Counted from the first letter of the stretch, positions 40,462 to 49,520 are shown. The stretch: DNA of 64,000 bases from Micromonospora wenchangensis (GCF_002210435.1 NZ_MZMV01000008.1:1-64000), one strand, 5' to 3'. Program-made: numbers and translations. Notes: generated by a model not told the origin, from the letters alone.

Positions 40462-41027
40462 GCCCGGTGGACGCGGCCCGGGAACGGGTCCGGGCGGCGC
40501 GCACGGCGGCACGTCGGGTGGCCCTGTTGCCGTTGCTGGTGCGTGGCCTGGTCTTCCTGGTGGTGCTGGCCGGGCTGCTGCTGGCGTACCCGGTGCAGTT
40601 GTTCCAGGCCCGGTCGCTGCTCGCGCTGACGGTGGTGGCCCTGCTGCCGGCGGTGGCTCCGCGCCGGATCTGGCCGACCTTCGCCGCGCTGGTCACGGTG
40701 GGCGGCTGGGTGTTCGCGTCGGCCGGTTACGACCGGCCGATCACGTTGTGGCGGTTGCTGGCGGTGGCGACCCTGCTCTACCTCGGACACACCCTCTGTG
40801 CCCTGTTGGCCGTGCTGCCCTACGACGGGGCGATCGACCCGGACGTCGTGCTGCGCTGGCTCACCCGGGCCGGCGCGGTGGTGCTGGCGTCGGCGGTGAT
40901 CGGGGTGCTGCTGACCCGCTCGGGGCAACTCGGCCCGGATGACGGTTTCCAGGCCGCCACGGTGGTGGGACTGCTGGTGGCGGTGGGTCTGACCGGCCTG
41001 CTGGGCTGGCTGCTGCGCCGCAGGTAG
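40458..41027 (+). CDS. Small polytopic membrane protein, end of MoxR operon
   Basis: Integral membrane protein, 189 residues with about five or six helices and almost no soluble part; family unknown. GTG 40458 overlaps the DUF58 stop, so it belongs to the same operon, where such a terminal membrane protein is common in Micromonospora-type genomes. Confidence 0.75.
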   Translation: MSPVDAARERVRAARTAARRVALLPLLVRGLVFLVVLAGLLLAYPVQLFQARSLLALTVVALLPAVAPRRIWPTFAALVTVGGWVFASAGYDRPITLWRLLAVATLLYLGHTLCALLAVLPYDGAIDPDVVLRWLTRAGAVVLASAVIGVLLTRSGQLGPDDGFQAATVVGLLVAVGLTGLLGWLLRRR

Positions 41028-41118
41028 CGCGACGTCGCGCAGCTCACAGGTGTTGTGCTCCGTCACAGATGGGGGTCTCGAGGGGTATTACCGGAGCCGC
41101 CCGGGGAAAGATGGATAC

Positions 41119-42456
41119 GTGAATCCGAAGCGGATCCTTGTCGTGGGTGCCGGGCACGTGGGCCTGTACGCCGCTCTGCGCCTGTCCAAGAAGCTGAGCT
41201 CCCGTGAGGCCGAGGTCGTCGTGGTCGACCCGCAGCCGCACATGACGTACCAGCCGTTCCTGCCCGAGGCGGCGGCCGGCAACATCTCGCCCCGGCACTC
41301 CGTGGTGCCGCTGCGGCGCGAGCTGCGCCGGTGCAAGGTCGTCGCGGGCGCGGTGACCCGGATCGACCACAGCCGCAAGACCGCCGTGGTGCAGCCGATC
41401 TCCGGCCCGACCCGGGAGATCCCCTACGACCACGTGGTCGTCGCCCCCGGCTCGGTGTCCCGCACCCTGCCGATCCCCGGCCTGCACGAGCACGGGATCG
41501 GGTTCAAGACCATCGGCGAGGCCATCTACCTGCGCAACCACGTGCTGGACCGGCTCGACGTGGCCGCCGCCACGCCTGATGCCGACGTCCGCCGCTCCGC
41601 GTTGACCTTCACCTTCGTCGGCGGCGGCTACGCCGGCATCGAGGCGTTGGCCGAGATGGAGGACATGGCCCGGGACGCGCTGCGCTACTACCCCGAGCTG
41701 ATGCCGGACGACATGCGCTGGGTGCTGGTCGAGGCGACCCAGCGGGTGCTGCCCGAGGTCGACCGGGACATGGGCGCGTACACGGTGCAGCAGTTGCTGA
41801 AGCGGAACATGGACATCCGGTTGGACACCCGGCTGGAGTCCTGCGTCGACGGTGTGGTGAAGCTCTCCGACGGCGACAGCTTCCGCTCCGACACCATCGT
41901 CTGGACGGCCGGTGTGAAGCCGTCGCCGATGCTGGACCGCACCGACTTCCCCCGCGACGAGCGGCGTCGGGTCACCTGCCTGCCCACCCTCCAGGTCGTC
42001 GACGGCGACCGGGTGGTGGAGGGGGCGTGGAGCGCCGGTGACTGCGCGGCCGTCCCGGACCTCACCAAGGAACCCGGCAACTACTGCTCGCCGAGCGCCC
42101 AGCACGCGGTGCGGCAGGCCGCCCGGATGGCCGACAACATCGCGCTCGTGGTGCGGGGCCGGGAGCCGGTCGACTACAAGCACAAGCATGCCGGCAGTGT
42201 GGCCAGCCTCGGCCTGCACAAGGGCGTCGCCCAGGTGTACGGGATCAAGATGAAGGGCTGGCCGGCCTGGTTCATGCACCGGACGTACCACATGAGCCGG
42301 ATCCCGTCGTTCAACCGCAAGGTCCGGGTCGTGGTGGACTGGTCGCTGGCGTTCTTCCTCAAGCGTGAGGTGGTCGCGCTCGGCCAGCTGCACGACCCGC
42401 GCGAGGAGTTCGCCGAGGCGTCGCAGCCGATCCCGATCACCAGCAAGGCGGCCTGA
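41119..42456 (+). CDS. ndh: Type II NADH dehydrogenase-like FAD oxidoreductase
   Basis: Non-proton-pumping NADH:quinone oxidoreductase (NDH-2) type flavoprotein, 445 residues. Dinucleotide-binding motifs: FAD at ILVVGAGHVGLYAALRLSKK (6-25) and NAD at FTFVGGGYAGIEALAE. The quinone-site signature is loosely present after AWSAGDCAAVPD. The amphipathic C-terminal segment (GWPAWFMHRTYHMSRIPS) suits membrane attachment. GTG 41119 has GGGAAAG about 9 bases upstream. It likely feeds electrons from NADH to menaquinone. Confidence 0.88.
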   Translation: MNPKRILVVGAGHVGLYAALRLSKKLSSREAEVVVVDPQPHMTYQPFLPEAAAGNISPRHSVVPLRRELRRCKVVAGAVTRIDHSRKTAVVQPISGPTREIPYDHVVVAPGSVSRTLPIPGLHEHGIGFKTIGEAIYLRNHVLDRLDVAAATPDADVRRSALTFTFVGGGYAGIEALAEMEDMARDALRYYPELMPDDMRWVLVEATQRVLPEVDRDMGAYTVQQLLKRNMDIRLDTRLESCVDGVVKLSDGDSFRSDTIVWTAGVKPSPMLDRTDFPRDERRRVTCLPTLQVVDGDRVVEGAWSAGDCAAVPDLTKEPGNYCSPSAQHAVRQAARMADNIALVVRGREPVDYKHKHAGSVASLGLHKGVAQVYGIKMKGWPAWFMHRTYHMSRIPSFNRKVRVVVDWSLAFFLKREVVALGQLHDPREEFAEASQPIPITSKAA

Positions 42457-42470
42457 CCGCCGCCACGGCG

Positions 42471-42512
42471 CGCCGGTCGCCCCCGCCCGCTCCCGGGTGG
42501 GGGCGACCGGCG
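42471..42512 (+). terminator. Intrinsic terminator downstream of ndh
   Basis: A perfect 14-bp stem (42471-42484 with 42499-42512) just after the ndh stop codon, followed by a TTCGTATG stretch. Confidence 0.75.
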
Positions 42513-42607
42513 TTCGTATGTCCGGCACGGGCGGACGGGGTACGCCGGGGCGACGCGGAGCGGCTACCGTGAGACTGCACCGTCGCGCATCGACGTGACG
42601 CGCCCCC

Positions 42608-42691
42608 GCCCGGGTGGTGGAACGGCAGACACGGCCGCCTTAAAAGCGGCTGCCGCAAGGCGTGCGGGTTCGAGACCCGCCCCGGGCACCA
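42608..42691 (+). tRNA. bldA: tRNA-Leu(UAA), bldA-type
   Basis: An 84-base tRNA with encoded CCA. The acceptor stem GCCCGGG (42608-42614) pairs with CCCGGGC (42681-42687). The anticodon stem GCCGC/GCGGC encloses the loop CTTAAAA, giving anticodon UAA that reads the codon UUA. A long variable arm (TGCCGCAAGGCG) confirms the leucine class II shape, and the T-arm GCGGG-TTCGAGA-CCCGC is complete. In Streptomyces this is bldA, the only tRNA for the very rare UUA codon, and it controls development and secondary metabolism. A -10-like TACCGT lies at 42565-42570. Confidence 0.96.
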
Positions 42692-42799
42692 CACTCTCAG
42701 CTTTCCCACAGCCTCCCGACCGGCGACGGTCGCGCCCCGCCGTTTACCCTGGAAGGGCACGTTTGCGTGCGACTGACCCCCTGAGGGAGGCCTGAGACA

Positions 42800-43621
42800 G
42801 TGAAGACCTCGAACCCGGTGCTCGCCCGGCTCGGCCAGGCGGCCGAGCGGGAGCGTTCCGCCGGGTACGCCCAGCCCGGGCCGTACGGTTACGGACAGCC
42901 CGGCATTCCGCAGCAGTACCCGGGCCAGCCGGGCTCCCCGGTCGCCCCCACGGTGTCCGGCACGATGACCGTCGACGACGTCGTCGTCAAGACCGTCGCG
43001 CTCCTGGCCATCCTCGGCGTCTCCGCCGCCGCCGCCTGGATCGTGGTGCCGGATTCGGTGCTCGGCGTCGCCTGGATCGGCGCCGCGATGGTCGGCCTGG
43101 TCCTCGGCCTGATCATCTCGTTCTCCCGGGTCGCCAACCCGGCCCTGGTCGTCGCGTACGCGATCGTCGAGGGCGCGTTCGTGGGCCTGGTCAGCAAGGT
43201 CTACGAGACGGCCTACCAGGGCATCGTGCTCCAGGCCGTGGTCGCCACGTTCGGCGTCTTCTTCGTGATGACGATGCTCTACAAGGCGCGCGTCATCCGG
43301 GCCACGCCCAAGTTCGTCAAGGGCATGATCGCCGTGATGGCCGGCCTGTTCGCCGTCATGCTGATCAACCTGGTGCTCGCGCTGTTCGGCGTGAACACCG
43401 GCCTGCGCGACGGCAGCCCGCTTGCCATCGGGTTCAGCCTGGTCTGCATCGTGGTCGCCTCGCTGAGCTTCGTGCTCAGCTTCAAGGAGGTCGAGGACGG
43501 CGTCCGGATGGGGCTGCCGGCCCGCTACTCCTGGACGGCCGCGTTCGGCATCGTGGTCAGCCTGGTCTGGCTCTACCTGGAGATGCTCCGCCTGATCAGC
43601 TACTTCCAGGGCGACGACTGA
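42800..43621 (+). CDS. Bax inhibitor-1/YccA family membrane protein
   Basis: BI-1-like membrane protein, 273 residues with a Pro/Gly/Tyr/Gln-rich cytoplasmic N-terminus (about 22-50) and seven predicted helices (about 60-268). This fits the DUF4870/Bax1-I family of actinobacteria (YccA/YbhL type) that may act as a calcium leak or interact with FtsH. GTG 42800 has GGGAGG 9 bases upstream. TACCCT at 42745-42750 is a plausible -10. Confidence 0.88.
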   Translation: MKTSNPVLARLGQAAERERSAGYAQPGPYGYGQPGIPQQYPGQPGSPVAPTVSGTMTVDDVVVKTVALLAILGVSAAAAWIVVPDSVLGVAWIGAAMVGLVLGLIISFSRVANPALVVAYAIVEGAFVGLVSKVYETAYQGIVLQAVVATFGVFFVMTMLYKARVIRATPKFVKGMIAVMAGLFAVMLINLVLALFGVNTGLRDGSPLAIGFSLVCIVVASLSFVLSFKEVEDGVRMGLPARYSWTAAFGIVVSLVWLYLEMLRLISYFQGDD

Positions 43622-43634
43622 CGGTTTTCGCACC

Positions 43635-43671
43635 CGACGCCCGCCACCGCGCCCTGCGGTGGCGGGCGTCG
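43635..43671 (+). terminator. Intrinsic terminator after the BI-1 gene
   Basis: A perfect 16-bp stem with a five-base loop (43651-43655) beginning 14 bases after the stop codon. Confidence 0.85.
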
Positions 43672-43712
43672 TCGTCTCCGGCGGGCGGCCGCGGTGGCTA
43701 GACTCGCCGACG

Positions 43713-44033
43713 ATGAGCGCAGCGGAGTTGGACCGGGCGGTGACGTCGCTGGTCCGTCAGGTGGGCCACTGGCAGCAGCCACGGTGGGCGGCGGTCGCCA
43801 CGGGCGGCAACGTGTCCCGGGCCGACCTGGTGCACAAGCTGGTGCAGGAGGTCGCCGACCTGGCCGCCGACGCCGAGGGCGAGCCGCGGCGGGACGTGCC
43901 CCGGTTGGCGCATCCGATGGCGCTGCCCGACCAGCTCCGGGTGGTCGCGGCGGACCTGGTCGCCGCCGGCCCGCCGGAGGCGGTGCTGGCCGGGGCCGCC
44001 GCCCTGGTGGCGGCGACCCGCGGCGCGCTGTAG
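43713..44033 (+). CDS. Small protein of unknown function
   Basis: Protein of 106 residues, no recognised family. It appears all-helical with a basic N-terminal part (TSLVRQVGHWQQPRW) and an Ala-rich C-terminus. Evidence that it is real: TAGACT at 43699-43704 stands eight bases before ATG 43713, codon third positions are GC-rich, and it fills the space between a terminator and the convergent thiolase gene, ending 3 bases before it. Confidence 0.65.
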   Translation: MSAAELDRAVTSLVRQVGHWQQPRWAAVATGGNVSRADLVHKLVQEVADLAADAEGEPRRDVPRLAHPMALPDQLRVVAADLVAAGPPEAVLAGAAALVAATRGAL

Positions 44034-44036
44034 GGC

Positions 44037-45299
44037 TCAGCTGAGCCGTTCGAGCACCATCGCCATGCCCTGACCGCCACCGACGCACATGGTCTCCAGG
44101 CCGATCGTCGCGTCGTGCCACTGCAGGGCGTTGAGCAGGGTGCCGGTGATCCGGGCGCCGGTCATCCCGAACGGGTGGCCGACGGCGATCGCCCCGCCCA
44201 TCACGTTGACCTTCTCCTGCGGGATGCCGAGCTGCCGGTACGACGGGATCACCTGGGCGGCGAACGCCTCGTTGATCTCGACGAGGTCGACGTCGTCGAC
44301 GGTCATCCCGGCCCGGCGCAGCGCCTGCCGGGACGCCTCGACCGGGCCGAGGCCCATGATCTCCGGCGACAGGGCGGTGACCCCTGTGGAGACGATCCGG
44401 GCCAGCGGGGTCAACCCCAGCTCGTCGGCCCGCTGGGCGCTCATCACCACCACGGCGGCGGCCCCGTCGTTGAGCGGGCAGCAGTTGCCGGCGGTGATCC
44501 GGCCGTCCGGGCGGAAGACCGGCTTCAGCCCGGCCACCGCCTCCGGGGTGACCCCGGCGCGCGGCCCGTCGTCGGTGTCGACCACGCTGCCGTCGGGGGT
44601 GGTGACCGGGGTGATCTCGCGGGCCCAGAAGCCGTCGGCGATGGCCTTCTCGGCGAGGTTCTGGCTGCGGACGCCGAACGCGTCCATCTCCTCCCGGGTG
44701 ACGTCGTACACCTGGGCCAGGTTCTCCGCCGTCTGCCCCATGGCCAGGTAGATGTCGGGGAGCTGACCGGCCTCGCGCGGGTCGGTCCACACCTCGGCGC
44801 CGCCCTGCGCGCGGTTCACCGACCGCTGCTGAGCCTCGGCGAAGCGCGGGTTCTCCCAGCCGCCGCCGACCAGCGCCTGCGCCTCGGGCGGCAGCGTGTC
44901 GGAGTTGCCCCGGGCGTACCGGGAGACCATCTCGACCCCGGCGGAGACGAAGACGTCGCCCTCCCCGGCCCGGATCGCGTGCATCGCCATCCGGGTGGTC
45001 TGCAACGACGACGCGCAGTAGCGGGTCAGCGTGGCCCCGGGCAGCCCGTCCAGGCCCATCAGGGTGGCGACCACCCGGGCCAGGTTGAAGCCCTGCTCGC
45101 CGCCGGGCAGCCCGCACCCGAGGTAGAGGTCGTCGATGGTGGCGGGGTCGAGCCCGGGGACCTTGTCCAGCGCGGCCTGGACGATGGTGGCGGCGAGGTC
45201 GTCCGGGCGGACCTCGCGCAGCGAACCCTTGAACGCGCGGCCGATGGGGGACCGGGCGGTGGCGACGATGACGGCGTCGCGGGACGACTCAATCGGCAT
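44037..45299 (-). CDS. Acetyl-CoA C-acyltransferase (thiolase)
   Basis: Thiolase of 420 residues, FadA type, cleaving 3-ketoacyl-CoA in beta-oxidation or degrading acetoacetyl-CoA. The catalytic residues are visible: cysteine in RYCASSLQT (about 92), histidine in NEAFAA/GHPFG and cysteine in CVGGGQG near the C-terminus. A family label of fadA3 fits the M. tuberculosis order thiolase-exported hydrolase-cbs as I recall it. ATG 45299 is six bases after TAACGT on this strand, so leaderless, and its promoter carries direct repeats. Confidence 0.92.
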   Translation of the reverse strand: MPIESSRDAVIVATARSPIGRAFKGSLREVRPDDLAATIVQAALDKVPGLDPATIDDLYLGCGLPGGEQGFNLARVVATLMGLDGLPGATLTRYCASSLQTTRMAMHAIRAGEGDVFVSAGVEMVSRYARGNSDTLPPEAQALVGGGWENPRFAEAQQRSVNRAQGGAEVWTDPREAGQLPDIYLAMGQTAENLAQVYDVTREEMDAFGVRSQNLAEKAIADGFWAREITPVTTPDGSVVDTDDGPRAGVTPEAVAGLKPVFRPDGRITAGNCCPLNDGAAAVVVMSAQRADELGLTPLARIVSTGVTALSPEIMGLGPVEASRQALRRAGMTVDDVDLVEINEAFAAQVIPSYRQLGIPQEKVNVMGGAIAVGHPFGMTGARITGTLLNALQWHDATIGLETMCVGGGQGMAMVLERLS

Positions 45300-45304
45300 G
45301 AACC

Positions 45305-45330
45305 AACGTTAACTTGACGGTAACTTGGCG
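45305..45330 (-). promoter_or_regulatory. Thiolase promoter with repeated CAAGTTA motif
   Basis: Read on the minus strand, CAAGTTAC and CAAGTTAA are direct repeats 11 bases apart, and GTTAC...GTTAAC overlaps the -10 TAACGT (45306-45311). A repressor bound here would block transcription, as expected for a fatty-acid responsive TetR- or FadR-type control. Confidence 0.5.
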
Positions 45331-45432
45331 CGGAAGGACGCCGACCAGCGGGAAATGTCACCCGTGCCGGCCCGGCCGGACCCGCCCGCCGACCGCGGCC
45401 CGGCGCAGCAGGCGGGACGGGATCGAGACCGG

Positions 45433-46236
45433 TCAGTGCCGGGAGGCGACGTTCGCGGCGGCGACGACCGCCGGCAACAGGGCGTGCGCCCAGACCCGGT
45501 ACCCGTCGGCGGACGGGTGGAAGCCGTCGTGGCAGAGCGTCCCGGCATCGGCCCGGAACACCGGCCCGGTCTCCGTACCCAGGTCGACGACCGTCCCGCC
45601 GGCCTCCAGCACGGCGGCGGTCTGCGCCCGCGCGACCCGCCGGCCCGACCAGCCGATCACCTGCCGCAGCGGCGGGGCCACCGCGCGCACCGCGCCCAGG
45701 TCCGGGCAGGTGCCGACGACGACCTCGACCCGGGCCTCCCGCAGCCGGCGCACCGCCGAGGCGAGGTACGCCGCCGCCTCCGCCGGCCGCCGCATGGCGG
45801 TCGCGTCGTTCGCCCCGATCAGCACCACCGCGACGTCCGGCCGGTCACCCAGCAGCGCGCGGGCCACCTGGGTCGCCAGGTCGGTGGAGCGGGACCCGGA
45901 GACCCCCACGCTTGACAGGTGCACCCGCCGGCCGGTCGGCCCCTCGGTCAGCAGGTGGGCGAGCTGACCGCCGACCGTCTCGTCGAAGCGGGCCACCCCG
46001 ACGCCGAGCGCCGAGGAGTCACCGAGCAGCACCAGCCGCAGCAGCGGGGCACCGACCCGGCCGACCGTGGCCCGCAGCGCCAACCCCAGCTCCGGCTGGG
46101 CGTAGTCGCGGTTCCGGGCCGCCACCGCCTGACCGGCGAGCACCGCCGCGCCGCCGATCGTCCCGGCGACCAGGGAGACCGCCGCGGCCTTGCCGAGGCG
46201 TACGGCCAGCTCGCCGCCGAGGGAGCGGCCGGTCAC
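45433..46236 (-). CDS. SGNH/GDSL hydrolase, paralogue 2
   Basis: Putatively secreted SGNH hydrolase of 267 residues from GTG 46236. After a hydrophobic N-terminal segment come block I LLGDSSALGVG, block III IGANDATA and block V DGFHPSADGY, all intact. It follows a paralogous gene on the same strand (about 40-45% similar by eye), probably a tandem duplication in one operon. Upstream ATGs at 46287 and 46296 are alternative starts; no clear ribosome site decides. Substrate may be an envelope ester. Confidence 0.8.
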   Translation of the reverse strand: MTGRSLGGELAVRLGKAAAVSLVAGTIGGAAVLAGQAVAARNRDYAQPELGLALRATVGRVGAPLLRLVLLGDSSALGVGVARFDETVGGQLAHLLTEGPTGRRVHLSSVGVSGSRSTDLATQVARALLGDRPDVAVVLIGANDATAMRRPAEAAAYLASAVRRLREARVEVVVGTCPDLGAVRAVAPPLRQVIGWSGRRVARAQTAAVLEAGGTVVDLGTETGPVFRADAGTLCHDGFHPSADGYRVWAHALLPAVVAAANVASRH

Positions 46237-46321
46237 GGTGTCACCGCCCGGGGGCCCACGGCGGCGGTGACCGGCCCGGCGGGGCATCCACGGCATCCGG
46301 TGGTTCGCACGCTGCGCTCGC

Positions 46322-47371
46322 TCATGCCAGTCCCTCCAGTTGGGGTGAGTCGGCGGCGGTGCCGGGTTGCGGCACCGGGGCGACGCCGAAGAAGGCCCGC
46401 CGGCGCAGCTGCGCCCAGCGGCCGGCCGGGCCGTGGTCCCGGCCCCGGACCTGCGTGCCGCTGACCTCCGTGCCGGCGTTGCGGGCAGCCTCGTGGGCGG
46501 CCCGGGGCAGCGACCGTACGCCCTCGCCCGGGGCCAGCGCCGGCCGGCGCTCCCCGCTGCCGAGCGCGGACAGCACGGTCGGCAGGAGCGCGGCGGCGGC
46601 CATCGCGTAGCCCTCGGCGGACGGGTGGAACCGGTCCCAGGCGAACATCCGGGTCGGCTCGGCGGCGAACCGGGGGCCGAGCAGGTCACCGAGGGAGACC
46701 GTCCACCCGCCCGCCTCGACCACCGCGACCGTCTGGGCGGTGGCGAGCTGCCGGCTCCACCGCCGGGCCAGCCAGCGCAACGGGGGCTGGATCGGCCGGA
46801 TCGCGCCCAGGTCGGGGCAGGTCCCGACGACCACCTCGCAACCGGCGGAACGCAGCGTACGGACCGCGTCGACCAGGTGGCGGACGGCGACGGAGTAGGG
46901 CGTGCGGTTGGTGATGTCGTTGCCGCCGACCAGGATCACCGCGACGTCCGGCGTGCACTCCAGGGCCGCCTCGACCTGGGGGCGCAGCCCGGCGGAGAGC
47001 GCGCCGACCACGGCGAAGCGGTGCACCCGTACGGCCCGGTGCAGCCGCCGGGACAGCCCGGTGGCCAGCAGCGAGCCCAGGGTCTCGCGTCGCCGCGCCA
47101 CCCCGTAGCTGGCGGCGGAGGAGTCGCCGAGGATCACCATGGTCAGCGGTGGGCCGGGGATCTTGGCACCGTAGACGCCGTCGCAGCGCGGGGGCGGGGC
47201 CTGCGCCATCGGGATGGTGCGCCGGGCCTGCCGGGCCTGCCCGAGCAGCACGCCGCCGGTCGCGGCGACGGCGGCCGCGGTGGCACCCGTGCCGATCGCC
47301 GCCAGCCGGGCCACCTGCCGGGCGCGGTGCCAGCGCGGACCGACCGGTACGACGGAACCTGCCACCCCCAT
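46322..47371 (-). CDS. SGNH/GDSL hydrolase, paralogue 1
   Basis: SGNH hydrolase of 349 residues with N-terminal membrane segment (about 25-45). Catalytic blocks: ILGDSSAASYGVA, VGGNDITNR and DRFHPSAEGY. The C-terminus is longer than in its neighbour by about 70 basic residues. A comparable exported hydrolase precedes cbs in mycobacteria (Rv1075c, as I recall). Start at 47371 (ATG, MGVAGSV). Confidence 0.85.
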   Translation of the reverse strand: MGVAGSVVPVGPRWHRARQVARLAAIGTGATAAAVAATGGVLLGQARQARRTIPMAQAPPPRCDGVYGAKIPGPPLTMVILGDSSAASYGVARRRETLGSLLATGLSRRLHRAVRVHRFAVVGALSAGLRPQVEAALECTPDVAVILVGGNDITNRTPYSVAVRHLVDAVRTLRSAGCEVVVGTCPDLGAIRPIQPPLRWLARRWSRQLATAQTVAVVEAGGWTVSLGDLLGPRFAAEPTRMFAWDRFHPSAEGYAMAAAALLPTVLSALGSGERRPALAPGEGVRSLPRAAHEAARNAGTEVSGTQVRGRDHGPAGRWAQLRRRAFFGVAPVPQPGTAADSPQLEGLA

Positions 47372-47553
47372 ACAGCGACATTATCGCGCCGCAGCGTCAC
47401 CCCGCCTCCGTCGGGACGGCCGGTTTTCGGGGCTGGGCGGCGACGGTTCTGGGTACCTGGTCCGGGTGCGGGGCCCACCCGGGGTCGTCCGCCGCAGGTG
47501 GCGACGGCTTGCGCGGGCCAGTCACGCTGGTCGGTGGAGAGGGGCTGGATGAG

Positions 47554-47910
47554 ATGGGTAGGACATTGAAGCGCACCGCGGCCTTCACGGCGCTGGCCCG
47601 GTCGCTGGCGGCCGGTGCCCGGGGTGGTCCGTCGCTGGGCACCCGGCTGGCGGCGCTGCCCCGGATGATCCGGGCCACCGCCCGGGGCGAGTACGACGGC
47701 GGGCTCCGGCTGGCGATGATGACGGCGGCGACGGTCTACGTCGTGTCGCCTGTCGACCTGGTGCCGGAGCTGTTCCTGACCGTGCTCGGTCTGGTGGACG
47801 ACGCGGTCATGGTCACCTGGCTGGCCGGCAGCGTGCTGTCGGAGACCGAGCGTTTCCTGGAGTGGGAGGCCCGCCGGGGCTCCGTCATCCCCGGTCATGT
47901 GACGCTCTGA
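47554..47910 (+). CDS. DUF1232 (YkvA-like) membrane protein
   Basis: Small protein of 118 residues with the DUF1232 core, TAATVYVVSPVDLVPELFL, followed by the helix VDDAVMVTWL. DUF1232 proteins are short membrane-associated proteins of unknown function. ATG 47554 has GAGAGGGG 9 bases upstream. It lies just before cbs, in the same orientation. Confidence 0.8.
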   Translation: MGRTLKRTAAFTALARSLAAGARGGPSLGTRLAALPRMIRATARGEYDGGLRLAMMTAATVYVVSPVDLVPELFLTVLGLVDDAVMVTWLAGSVLSETERFLEWEARRGSVIPGHVTL

Positions 47911-47985
47911 GGGCACGTACGCTGAGCGACGAAGGACCGTCTGCCAGGCCGCCGTCGTCGGCGCCGCAACGAAGGGCACAACGAG

Positions 47986-49356
47986 GTGCAGTACTACGAC
48001 AACGTCGTCGACCTGATCGGTAACACCCCGCTGGTGCGGCTGCGCAACGTCACCGCGGGCATCCGGGCGACCGTGCTGGCCAAGGTGGAGTACCTCAACC
48101 CGGGCGGCTCGGTGAAGGACCGGATCGCCCTGCGGATGGTGGAGGACGCCGAGGCCGCCGGGATCCTCCGGCCCGGCGGCACGATCGTCGAGCCGACCAG
48201 CGGCAACACCGGGGTCGGGCTGGCCCTGGTGGCCCAGCTCAAGGGCTACCACTGCGTCTTCGTCTGCCCCGACAAGGTCAGCCAGGACAAGCAGGACGTG
48301 CTGCGGGCGTACGGGGCCGAGGTGGTGGTCTGCCCGACCGCCGTCGCCCCGGAGGACCCCCGGTCGTACTACAACGTCTCCGACCGGCTGGCCCGGGAGA
48401 TCCCCGGCGCGTGGAAGCCCGACCAGTACAGCAACCCGGCCAACCCGCGTTCGCACTACGAGACGACCGGGCCGGAGCTGTGGAAGCAGACCGGGGGCGG
48501 GCTCACCCACTTCGTGGCCGGGGTCGGCACCGGTGGCACCATCTCCGGCATCGGGCGCTACCTCAAGGAGGCGTCCGAGGGTCGGGTGCGGGTGATCGGG
48601 GCGGACCCGGAGGGTTCGGTCTACTCCGGCGGCACCGGCCGGCCGTACCTGGTCGAGGGGGTCGGTGAGGACTTCTGGCCCGAGACGTACGACCGGGGGA
48701 TCGCCGACGAGATCGTCGAGGTCTCCGACAAGGCGTCCTTCGAGATGACCCGGCGGCTGGCCCGGGAGGAGGGCCTGCTGGTCGGCGGCTCCTGCGGGAT
48801 GGCCGTGGTGGCGGCGCTGGAGGTGGCCCGCGCCGCCGGCCCGGACGACGTGGTCGTGGTGCTGCTGCCCGACAGCGGCAAGGGCTACCTGTCCAAGATC
48901 TTCAACGACCGGTGGATGGCCCGCTACGGCTTCCTCGACCACTCCGGCACCGAACCGACCGTCGCCGACGCGCTGGCGAGCAAACCGGGCGGCCTGCCCG
49001 AGCTGGTGCACGTGCACCCCACCGAGACGGTCCGCGACGCCATCGACTACATGCGCGAGTACGGCGTCTCCCAGCTCCCGGTGCTCAAGGCCGAGCCGCC
49101 GGTGGTGACCGGGGAGGTGGCCGGCTCGATCGCCGAACGGGATCTGCTGGACGCCCTGTTCACCGGCCAGGCGCACCTGCACGACACCATCGAACGGCAC
49201 ATGGCCGACCCGCTGCCGATGATCGGTGGCGGTCAGCCGGTGAGCGAGGCGGTGGGTCTGCTGGAGAAGTCCGACGCGGCGCTGGTGCTGGTCGACGGCA
49301 AGCCCAAGGGCGTGCTGACCCGGCAGGACCTGCTCGCCCACCTCGGCGCGCACTGA
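47986..49356 (+). CDS. cbs: Cystathionine beta-synthase
   Basis: PLP enzyme of 456 residues that condenses serine (or O-acetylserine) with homocysteine to cystathionine. The core has the cofactor lysine K44 in NPGGSVKDR, PTSGNTG and GVGTGGTISG; the C-terminus has two CBS domains (about 330-390 and 400-455) with HPTETVRDAIDYM. Together with the metB-like gene at 62257 this gives a transsulfuration route between homocysteine and cysteine. GTG 47986 has GAAGGG 9 bases upstream. Confidence 0.93.
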   Translation: MQYYDNVVDLIGNTPLVRLRNVTAGIRATVLAKVEYLNPGGSVKDRIALRMVEDAEAAGILRPGGTIVEPTSGNTGVGLALVAQLKGYHCVFVCPDKVSQDKQDVLRAYGAEVVVCPTAVAPEDPRSYYNVSDRLAREIPGAWKPDQYSNPANPRSHYETTGPELWKQTGGGLTHFVAGVGTGGTISGIGRYLKEASEGRVRVIGADPEGSVYSGGTGRPYLVEGVGEDFWPETYDRGIADEIVEVSDKASFEMTRRLAREEGLLVGGSCGMAVVAALEVARAAGPDDVVVVLLPDSGKGYLSKIFNDRWMARYGFLDHSGTEPTVADALASKPGGLPELVHVHPTETVRDAIDYMREYGVSQLPVLKAEPPVVTGEVAGSIAERDLLDALFTGQAHLHDTIERHMADPLPMIGGGQPVSEAVGLLEKSDAALVLVDGKPKGVLTRQDLLAHLGAH

Positions 49357-49368
49357 CCCGACGCACCT

Positions 49369-49399
49369 GCGGGGCCCCTTCCGGTGGGAGGGGCCCCGC
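49369..49399 (+). terminator. Intrinsic terminator after cbs
   Basis: A perfect 11-bp GC stem (49369-49379 with 49389-49399), 13 bases after the cbs stop codon. Confidence 0.85.
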
Positions 49400-49520
49400 G
49401 GCGCGTCCGGGTCGGGTCCGACCATTCACAGCAGGGGGACAGGAGCGGCACAGAGGGCGTCCGTGCAGCCTGCCTACCGTCGGGACCAGCCGAGAGGCAC
49501 CGACCCACGGGAGGAACGAC

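Noticed and set aside
44034..44047. 14-bp palindrome GGCTCAGCTGAGCC at convergent gene ends
   Set aside because: No loop for a terminator and partly coding; likely coincidental overlap of the stop codons.
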